A stretch of 30,510 bases of DNA from JAATFY01 sp049276515. GTDB lineage: Bacteria; Pseudomonadota; Alphaproteobacteria; UBA9219. The DNA is taken from NCBI GenBank assembly GCA_049276515.1, contig JBASWO010000119.1, positions 1 through 30,510 of the forward strand. Reading direction: 5' to 3'. Below the pieces are notes generated by a model that was not told the origin of the DNA, searched no databases, and saw nothing but the letters and a program-made list of their open reading frames with translations. A program made the translations under genes and the position numbers. Of the stretch, positions 24,145-30,510 are shown in pieces (the first letter of the stretch is position 1; every line of letters begins with the position of its first letter).

Positions 24145-24561
24145 ATGAAAAAACCACTCCTCCTTGCCATTCTATCGCTCACTTTTGTGGCTCCTTCGAT
24201 GGCAGCGCAGCTTAATACCAAATCTAATCTTACCGATACAGCAACAGGCCCAGCTGTTGGAGAGGTGACGACGGGTTTTGCGACAGCCATTGAGGATTTG
24301 CCCTTGATGCCAGGTCTACAGGTCAAACTAGAAAACGATGTTATTTTCGTCACACCGAAATCTGGTCGTATTGCAGGTACAACAGCGCAAGGCCCTGTTG
24401 ATGTCGACGAGGTTTATAAATTTTATAAGAAAACGCTACCCTCTCTTGGATGGAAGCCTTTGAGCGCTAAGCAATATCAGCGCGAAAAGGAAATTCTCAA
24501 TATTGAAGCCCGTGCTGATGGTAAAGTGACTACTGTGCAGTTTGATGTGAAGCCAATGTAG
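24145..24561 (+). CDS. Small exported protein, unknown function
   Basis: The 138-residue precursor has a classic signal peptide (MKKPLLLAILSLTFVAPSMA) with cleavage expected near residue 20-21, and no lipobox, so the product should be periplasmic. The mature part contains ATAIEDLPLMPGLQVKLEND, VIFVTPKSGRIAGTTAQGPV, VDEVYKFYKKTLPSLGWKPL and a final beta-rich segment. Small exported proteins with a DLPLMPGL segment, an FY-TLP-LGW segment and a short C-terminal strand are, from memory, found in other alphaproteobacteria near DNA-repair or quinone genes; I cannot name a characterised member. I chose the ATG at 24145 because the signal peptide begins there; an ATG at 24082 lies inside mutM. It is 41 bases after mutM and ends before a bidirectional terminator. 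Confidence 0.85.
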   Translation: MKKPLLLAILSLTFVAPSMAAQLNTKSNLTDTATGPAVGEVTTGFATAIEDLPLMPGLQVKLENDVIFVTPKSGRIAGTTAQGPVDVDEVYKFYKKTLPSLGWKPLSAKQYQREKEILNIEARADGKVTTVQFDVKPM

Positions 24562-24583
24562 TTGCGGTACAAGTTAAGACATT

Positions 24584-24616
24584 AAAAAAGGCGCTTCCTG
24601 CAGGAAGCGCCTTTTT
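24584..24616. terminator. Bidirectional intrinsic terminator
   Basis: Near-perfect palindrome: AAAAAGGCGCTTCC, loop TGCA, GGAAGCGCCTTTTT. The T run on either strand makes it work both ways. It separates the exported-protein gene (+) from the giant coiled-coil gene (-), whose stop is 14 bases away. Confidence 0.93.
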
Positions 24617-24630
24617 CTTTGGCTAATGGT

Positions 24631-27600
24631 TTAGCCCATTTTCTTGAGATTTTCCTCGGCTTGCTTTTGCAAGACTTCATCAACTGTATCGCTCAGCGTA
24701 TCACCGGTGGTTGCCAACTGCGTTAAGATCTTCTGCAGTGAGCTCATGAGCTCTTCGCTTTGCAGCTTGAGTGAGACACGCATGCGATCGGTGCGCTGTT
24801 GCATTTCATCAATCGACTTATTCATGCCGAGAACCTGATCATGCGCTTCGTGCATGTTCTTGTTCAGTGACTGCGTTTGATCGGCTGTAATTTGACCAAT
24901 GCCACGCATCACGCCAGCCGCTGTTTGTGAGCTCTTTGTGAGGCCTTCCATTTGTTGCTGGATGGATTCGACAACATCATTCAAGCGTTTAACGGCCTGA
25001 TCTGTAACATTGGTTGTCAAAGCGCGGCCCGTTTCAAGGCGTTCAGCCACAGTGCCTAAATGGCCGAGAGCTGTTTGCATCTGGCTGACCAGATCACCTT
25101 CATGACGGCGGATTCCATCGCCTGCCATCGAGAGACGGTCAAGGAGGGTATCAATTTGATCGCCGTAACCTGAGAGCAGCTTGGCCACTTCTTCGGTTGC
25201 GCCACGCATACGAGCGGTTTTATCAACCAACGTATCAGCAGCTTCTTTGCTGGTGGCATCAAAGCGTTGTGAGATGCGTTCAACATCGGCAACAGTGCCG
25301 GCGGTTGTTGAGCGCAGGGTATTACCTGTGCGCTCCAGCTGCGCTGTGATCTGCATAAGACCACGATTGATGTCGTCGACTTGGGCTTGCAGACCGGTGC
25401 GGATACGCTCGAGCTGTTCACGGAAGTTGCTTGAAGCGCCCAGCATCTGACCTTCAGCGCGTGCTGTGGCTTGTGCGAGAGCATCCATATTCTTGTAGAT
25501 GGTCTCACCAGCTTGGGTGAGGCGTGTACCTGTTGATGTTGCGCGTTGATCAATGCTGTCGAACTGTTGTGCCAGTTTCTCAGCTGTCTGGGTTGCATCA
25601 CTGCGCAATTGTGCCAAACGATCGCTCGCTTCTGTCAAATGCTGGATGCTTTCGCCGGCTTTAGCGACCAACTCATTTTGCTCAGAGGAGAGCATTGATG
25701 TGCTGCGCTGCATACTTGCCACTTGCTCAGCCAATGTCTTGTTGAACTGACGCAAGACTTGATCTGCTTCATCGGCAACGCTGCTGACGCGGCGCATTTC
25801 ATCAACCATGCTTTCGCGGGCGGTTGTTGTAACTGTGATGAAGCGATCGGTGGTTTTGACCAAAGCTTGATCTGTTTCTTCAGCTTGGGTCTTGAGGGCT
25901 GCAACCACACTTTCAACCTTAGAGCTATTACGCTCAAGGATGGCGGGAATATTACGGCCTTCTTCACGTACCAAGGTGGCGGCTTCAACCAGAGCTGATT
26001 CAGAGCTTCCCAAATTAGCGCGTAAGATATCGCTCTGATCGGTGAGGCTTTGAGCTGCTGTATTAACTTGCTGTACGGCTTGTTGCGAGAGTTCTGACAA
26101 GCGCTGCAATTCACTTTGCAGGGTTGCTTTGACTTCATCGATACGTGCTGTGGCTTGAGCAAGGGTGCTGCGGCCATCTTTATCTGTATCGGTCAATGTA
26201 TCACGCAAGGTCGCGAGACGGTTTGCGGCAAATTCAGCTGTATCAGCAACTTGTGCTGCCTTCTGCTGCGTTTGATCGCCAATATCGCTGACCAGTTTCA
26301 GGTGACCACGGATTTTCTCGCCGGCGTTAGCCATACGGGTTTCCGCTTCATCAGCCGTTTGTTCAAGAAGCTTGGCTTGCTGTTGCAAGGCATCGCTGCT
26401 TGAGTTGGTGAGAGCTGTAAATTGCAAAGCCGACTGATCCATAGCATGGATGGCAGCGCCGCTTTGTAGCTTCAACTGACTGTTGGTGCTGTCCAATTGC
26501 GAGATGACGCTGTTGAGCTGCTCGATCACGCGAGCTGTTTCGCCCTGCATAGCTTCGCGCAGTTGACGTGCTTGTTCTTGCATACCAGCTGTGACGCTGA
26601 GAACCGCACGCATTTGCTGTTCGGCTTGTTGTGCATGGAGGCCCAAAGTACCGGCTTCGTCGGCAAAGCCAGCGCCGGCAGCATGAACGCTTGCCAGTGT
26701 GTTTTGCGCTTGTGAGCCAATAACTTCGAGCTGCTTTGCGATCTGTTGTGCGCCATCGGTGAGGCGAGCAACAGTGCGCTCTGCATTTGATGCTGTTTCG
26801 TCTTGCGCCAAAGAAAGGCGGCTGAGCAAGCCATTGATCACATCGCGCTGCGCATCCAAAGCAACCGTCAAGGAACGCTGACGATCGGTGATTTGCTGCA
26901 TGGTAGTGTTCAAAGCACTGGTTTGTTGGTTCATGCCATTTTGTAGGCTGGTCAAAGTCATTTCGGTCGTATTGCCGAATTCACGAAGCTCGACGCCACC
27001 AGCTGAGATCTTGCTGACCAAAGATCCCAAGATTTCATTGCTGCGTTCACTTTCGCCATGGAGCGCTTCACGCAATTGACGTGCTTGCTCTTGTAGGGCT
27101 GAGGTGACTGAGAGAATAGTGCGTGCTTGCTGTTCAGCTTGCTGCGCATTTTGAAGAAGAATGCCAGATTGATCGGCAAAGCTTGAACTTGCCGTTTTGA
27201 CATTGCCCACAGCTGTTTGCGACTGATCGCTGAGTGCGCCCAAATTGCGCTGGATTTGTGCCAGAGCTTCATTGAGGCGTGTGATGGTGCGTTCGGCAAC
27301 TTCTGACGCTTGGCTATGTGCTGAGCCAAGCTTGTCAAACAAATCAACCAGCTGCGTGCGCTGATTTTCATTGGCTGATGTGAGGGTGCGATATTGTTCG
27401 TTCAGCTGTTCGCTGACAACCGTGAGGCTTGACGCTTGCTGGGTGATGTTAGCGCCCAAAGCTGCCAGGGTTGTTTCAGCCTTGCTTGCCGCACTTTGCA
27501 TATCTTGTTGGCTGGTAAGAATGCGGCTAGATGCATTTTGTGTAACTTCATTAAAGCGCGAAGCCACTTGTTCAACACCTGAGGAAGCTGAAGCAACAGT

Positions 27601-30510
27601 TTGCTCCATCTTGCTGTTGGAGGCATCAAGCTGCGTCACGGCTTCGGTCAATTGAGCTACCAGACGTTGGTTCTGTTGCTCCATATTGGCGCGAATTTGC
27701 GAGGATTGTTCTGCCAAAGCTGATGTTGTTGCCGTCAGCTGGCGCATATTCTGTTCCATCTGATGGCTTGTATCCAAAAGCTTGCCGGCTTGTTCGCCAA
27801 ACGTCATGCCTGCCTTTTGGATCAGCGTAACAGAGGTTTGAGCAGATTCTGTGAGGCTGCTGCTTTGACGCATAAAAGCTGTGTTGCATTCTTCGAGGCG
27901 CGACAGCGTTTGTTGTGCGTTGGTGTTTGCAGCTTCATGCGTAATGGTTAGTTTTTCATTCAGGTTCGACAATTGCTGAAGTGTCTTACCACTTGCTGCT
28001 GTCAATTGACCTGCGCTGGCTTCCATTTGTGATGAGCCATTGCCAATCAAGCTGAGCTGTTGCGTCAAGGTGGCGCTGAGGGCTTCCACTTTGCCTTGAG
28101 CTTGGCCAGCTGCTTGTTCGAGACGTTCGGTGCGCATCTCGAGATCTTGTGCCGCTGCACGCGTTGTTTCGTTGTAATGAGCAGCAACGCGGTCGAGCAG
28201 AGCGTAAGCGGCATCGGTGCGTTGCTTGAGAGCATCGCCCAAAGTACCGAATTGTTTTTCTGCACGGCTAAGATCGGCGCCGAGATCATCAGCTTGTTTT
28301 TGCAAGATTGAGCGGATCTGGGTTGCTTCATTTTGCAGAGCACTCGTGATGAGCTGCATTTGTGCGCCAGAATTCTGCGAGTCTTGTAAGAGCTGATAGG
28401 ATTGTTCGCCAACACGAGCTGCGGCTTGCTGCAGAGTTGTGACGGCTTGACCGGTTTGGGTATCAAGGCCAGCAATTTCACGCTGCAAGCGTTCAGCAAG
28501 ATCATTGAATTGGGCCAAGGTTTGTTTGGCGGTTTCTTCTTGCACGGTGCGTACCGCAATAAAGCGACTATTAAGTTGCTCAATATTGCCGAGGGTTTCT
28601 AGTGTCACACGACCTAGATCATCACTCATGCCGGTAATACGGCCATTAAATTGTTGTAAGCGACCCAATTGTTCTTGGAGGCCTTCGCCGTAGCGACCCA
28701 TGGATTGCAGTCCAACATCGGCGCTGGCGTCGATTTCTTGAACGGCTTTCTGGATCGGGGTGATGGCATTGGTTGCAAACACTTGAAGCTTTTGATCGGT
28801 CGCCGTCATCTGACTTTGTGTTTCCGCGAGGAGACTCATCAAAGCATTGGCCTGATCACGTAGACCTTTTTCAGCAACAATGGCTTGCTGTTGAAGTTGA
28901 TGCGTTGCTTCTTGCAGCATGGCTTCAGCTGAACGTGCTTGGCTTGCCAATTCACCTTCTTGCTTGCCTAAGGACTCAGTTGCGATGCCAAGTGAACGCA
29001 CGCTCATCTGAGCGGCTTCATTGAGACGACTGATCAGCTGTTCGTTCTGATCAACAGCTGCGTACAGATCTTTCACAAGATTGCCGCCAACGGCTTGCGT
29101 TGCTTCACGCGCACTGAGGAGGCGCTCAAGAACATATTGCAGGTTTTGCATGGCTGAAGCGGCGCGTTCTTGCACTTCTTCGCCAGCCTTGTGTGAGGCT
29201 TCACGCAAAGCTTCAAACTGCGACAAGTAATTGACGATATCATTCGTCATGGTCTTTAGTTCAGCATTGCTGTCACCCGTAAGGCCACGGACGCGTGCTG
29301 CAACATCTTCGTACTTTGCCGTGCTTTCGTTCATATGCGCGACAATGGAGTCCGCATTCTTGCGGGTCTCGTCATTCATTACGGTAAAGCGTAGTAAGCT
29401 ATCACCAGTGCGATCATTCAGATCGCTGATTGAGTTTTCCCACTGCTTGATAAAGCCAGTGGTGGTATCGCCAATACGGCTGGCGAGACTGTCGAGGTCA
29501 TCACGACGTGTATCCAGACCGCTACCGATCTCGTTTAAGCGCGCTGTGAAGCGATCGAGGAAGCTTTGCAAACCATCAGCTTGTTGTGAAAGCTTGTCGC
29601 TCAACACAACAGCCTGTTCGCGTGCTAACTGTTCGCTGGCATAAAGACGATCGGCAACGCCACGCAGAACGGATTCTGCTTCAGAAACGCGTGCGGGGAG
29701 GGTGTTGCTAAACTCATCAAGTGAACGGGTTTGTCCATCAAGAGCGCCAGCCAAACGTTCAGCTTCTTCACGTGCCAAACCGGCGCGTTCCAAAAAGCGT
29801 GCAACGCTGAGATCAATTTTGCTGGAAACAGAGTTAAGCGTATCAGCAGCGTTTTCTGCGGCTGTCAGGAGTGTGGTTTCCTGAGCACGTGAGGTGTCAG
29901 ATAATTTGCGACTGTCTTGTAGGGAGCGCTCGAGAGCTGCGGAGAGTTGTTCGCTGTTGCCTTCAACTTCTTCCAAAAGCTTAGCGATCTGATCACGTAC
30001 AGCTTCGGTTTGGCGTGCGACGCTGTCGCCACTTTGAACCAGCTTGTCATCCAAGACGCGCATCATGGTGAACTTGTCATCCATGAGATGCTCAACTTGC
30101 TGCATGTTGCGGCGGATGATTTCTTGAATTTCTTTCACTTGGTGAATACTGGCGTGCTCAAAACGCTCCAATTCACTCTTATGCTGACGGATGCGATCCA
30201 TAACAGCGGCTAAGTCTTGTTGGCTCATGCTTTGTGCGTTACGCATCAAATCGAGCTGTTCTTTAATGGCAGAATTAAAACGGCGAATACGCGCTTCGGC
30301 AGCGCCAGATTCACCTGTGATCAAAGACAGCTGACGACGCAAGGGCTCAGCAATGCTTTGGATGTCCGTAGCGCGTTGCATGTAAGCTGTGACCATCCAA
30401 ACGAGAGCGATGGGTGAGACAGCAGCTGAAACACCGATGGCCCAATTGACCAAAGGAACGCCAGCAAAGGTGCGCGATGGGCCAGATGCGGCAATCGCTA
30501 TGATAACGAG
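24631..30510 (-). CDS. Giant coiled-coil membrane protein, N-terminus outside window (possible polar scaffold)
   Basis: At least 1,959 codons are open from the right edge of the window to a TAA at 24631-24633. The frame stays open past the TTG at 30453, so the true start lies outside. The visible N-terminal end is hydrophobic: a partial segment LVIIAIAASG, a short loop, then a membrane helix (VSAAVSPIALVWMVTAYM). Everything after that is predicted helical coiled coil rich in Gln, Ala, Ser, Thr and Glu, with only four prolines, one cysteine and one tryptophan after the membrane part. Degenerate modules of about 170-210 residues recur along it. Domain layout (N-terminal membrane helices, long coiled coil) recalls TipN of Caulobacter and the growth pole ring protein GPR of Agrobacterium, which organise the cell pole. 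That role is inferred from layout; a methyl-accepting or kinesin-like label would be misleading. Confidence 0.9.
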   Translation of the reverse strand, partial: LVIIAIAASGPSRTFAGVPLVNWAIGVSAAVSPIALVWMVTAYMQRATDIQSIAEPLRRQLSLITGESGAAEARIRRFNSAIKEQLDLMRNAQSMSQQDLAAVMDRIRQHKSELERFEHASIHQVKEIQEIIRRNMQQVEHLMDDKFTMMRVLDDKLVQSGDSVARQTEAVRDQIAKLLEEVEGNSEQLSAALERSLQDSRKLSDTSRAQETTLLTAAENAADTLNSVSSKIDLSVARFLERAGLAREEAERLAGALDGQTRSLDEFSNTLPARVSEAESVLRGVADRLYASEQLAREQAVVLSDKLSQQADGLQSFLDRFTARLNEIGSGLDTRRDDLDSLASRIGDTTTGFIKQWENSISDLNDRTGDSLLRFTVMNDETRKNADSIVAHMNESTAKYEDVAARVRGLTGDSNAELKTMTNDIVNYLSQFEALREASHKAGEEVQERAASAMQNLQYVLERLLSAREATQAVGGNLVKDLYAAVDQNEQLISRLNEAAQMSVRSLGIATESLGKQEGELASQARSAEAMLQEATHQLQQQAIVAEKGLRDQANALMSLLAETQSQMTATDQKLQVFATNAITPIQKAVQEIDASADVGLQSMGRYGEGLQEQLGRLQQFNGRITGMSDDLGRVTLETLGNIEQLNSRFIAVRTVQEETAKQTLAQFNDLAERLQREIAGLDTQTGQAVTTLQQAAARVGEQSYQLLQDSQNSGAQMQLITSALQNEATQIRSILQKQADDLGADLSRAEKQFGTLGDALKQRTDAAYALLDRVAAHYNETTRAAAQDLEMRTERLEQAAGQAQGKVEALSATLTQQLSLIGNGSSQMEASAGQLTAASGKTLQQLSNLNEKLTITHEAANTNAQQTLSRLEECNTAFMRQSSSLTESAQTSVTLIQKAGMTFGEQAGKLLDTSHQMEQNMRQLTATTSALAEQSSQIRANMEQQNQRLVAQLTEAVTQLDASNSKMEQTVASASSGVEQVASRFNEVTQNASSRILTSQQDMQSAASKAETTLAALGANITQQASSLTVVSEQLNEQYRTLTSANENQRTQLVDLFDKLGSAHSQASEVAERTITRLNEALAQIQRNLGALSDQSQTAVGNVKTASSSFADQSGILLQNAQQAEQQARTILSVTSALQEQARQLREALHGESERSNEILGSLVSKISAGGVELREFGNTTEMTLTSLQNGMNQQTSALNTTMQQITDRQRSLTVALDAQRDVINGLLSRLSLAQDETASNAERTVARLTDGAQQIAKQLEVIGSQAQNTLASVHAAGAGFADEAGTLGLHAQQAEQQMRAVLSVTAGMQEQARQLREAMQGETARVIEQLNSVISQLDSTNSQLKLQSGAAIHAMDQSALQFTALTNSSSDALQQQAKLLEQTADEAETRMANAGEKIRGHLKLVSDIGDQTQQKAAQVADTAEFAANRLATLRDTLTDTDKDGRSTLAQATARIDEVKATLQSELQRLSELSQQAVQQVNTAAQSLTDQSDILRANLGSSESALVEAATLVREEGRNIPAILERNSSKVESVVAALKTQAEETDQALVKTTDRFITVTTTARESMVDEMRRVSSVADEADQVLRQFNKTLAEQVASMQRSTSMLSSEQNELVAKAGESIQHLTEASDRLAQLRSDATQTAEKLAQQFDSIDQRATSTGTRLTQAGETIYKNMDALAQATARAEGQMLGASSNFREQLERIRTGLQAQVDDINRGLMQITAQLERTGNTLRSTTAGTVADVERISQRFDATSKEAADTLVDKTARMRGATEEVAKLLSGYGDQIDTLLDRLSMAGDGIRRHEGDLVSQMQTALGHLGTVAERLETGRALTTNVTDQAVKRLNDVVESIQQQMEGLTKSSQTAAGVMRGIGQITADQTQSLNKNMHEAHDQVLGMNKSIDEMQQRTDRMRVSLKLQSEELMSSLQKILTQLATTGDTLSDTVDEVLQKQAEENLKKMG
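26539..26637 (-). repeat. Internal repeat copy B in the giant coiled-coil gene
   Basis: Encodes 33 residues from HAQQAEQQMRAVLSVTAG to QLREAMQGE. It matches the copy at 27052-27150 at 24 of 33 residues, with an offset of 171 codons. Confidence 0.85.
27052..27150 (-). repeat. Internal repeat copy A in the giant coiled-coil gene
   Basis: Encodes 33 residues from NAQQAEQQARTILSVTSA to QLREALHGE, the partner of 26539-26637. Weaker versions of the same pattern occur near 27770 (HQMEQNMRQLTATTSALAEQ), 28385 (GAQMQLITSALQNEATQI) and 26010 (SSESALVEAATLVREEGRN). Confidence 0.85.

Noticed and set aside
24644..30417. Many long reading frames antisense to the giant gene
   Set aside because: They have repetitive, low-complexity products and no ribosome-binding sites or family motifs; they arise from the biased composition of the coiled-coil gene.
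30451..30453. TTG as the start of the giant coiled-coil protein
   Set aside because: The same frame stays open for 19 more codons to the window edge and encodes another hydrophobic segment, so the gene is partial here.

Overview
The window is a stretch of moderate-GC chromosome from an alphaproteobacterium whose order cannot be fixed from the sequence alone. The evidence is gene content and order: infB-rbfA-truB-rpsO-pnp, etfB-etfA, ruvC-ruvA-ruvB-ybgC-tolQ-tolR-tolA-tolB, rpmI-rplT-pheS-pheT, and ubiE divergent from mutM. Nearly all of it is housekeeping DNA with tight operons. There is no tRNA or rRNA gene, CRISPR array, insertion sequence or prophage that I can see.

Bases 1-5437 (+): the translation and RNA-decay operon. 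It holds the 3' part of infB (cut by the window edge), rbfA, truB, rpsO and pnp, and closes with a strong intrinsic terminator. The rpsO-pnp gap carries two hairpins, one of which fits the ATTCCC-N8-GGGAAT palindrome known from neisserial dRS3 repeats. Bases 5471-5860 (-): a small basic protein of unknown function. Bases 6038-7725 (+): etfB-etfA, converging on an nfeD-like/SPFH membrane-protein pair (7722-9037, -) with overlapping stop codons.

Bases 9114-15733 (+): one long run joining Holliday-junction processing (ruvC, ruvA, ruvB) to the Tol envelope machine (ybgC, tolQ, tolR, tolA, tolB). Two things are unusual. A small SET-domain protein gene sits between ruvC and ruvA with no spare bases, and the place after tolB where pal is expected holds a 59-codon reading frame that abuts pheT stop-to-stop.

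Bases 15734-19875 (-): rpmI, rplT, a terminator, pheS and pheT. Bases 19982-22351 (-): two neighbouring ankyrin-repeat genes, the most accessory-looking part of the window. Bases 22446-24561: ubiE (-), mutM (+, with an altered zinc finger) and a small exported protein (+), closed by a symmetrical bidirectional terminator.

Bases 24631-30510 (-): one giant, proline-poor, coiled-coil membrane protein of at least 1,959 residues. It runs off the right edge, so its true N-terminus is not in the window. Its layout (membrane segments at the N-terminus, then a very long helical region built of degenerate repeats) resembles polar scaffold proteins of alphaproteobacteria such as TipN and the growth pole ring protein GPR, but that link is inferred from architecture. 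No single stretch proves a new defence or mobile system. The best leads are this scaffold, the SET gene inside ruvCA, the small frame in the pal position, and the paired ankyrin genes.
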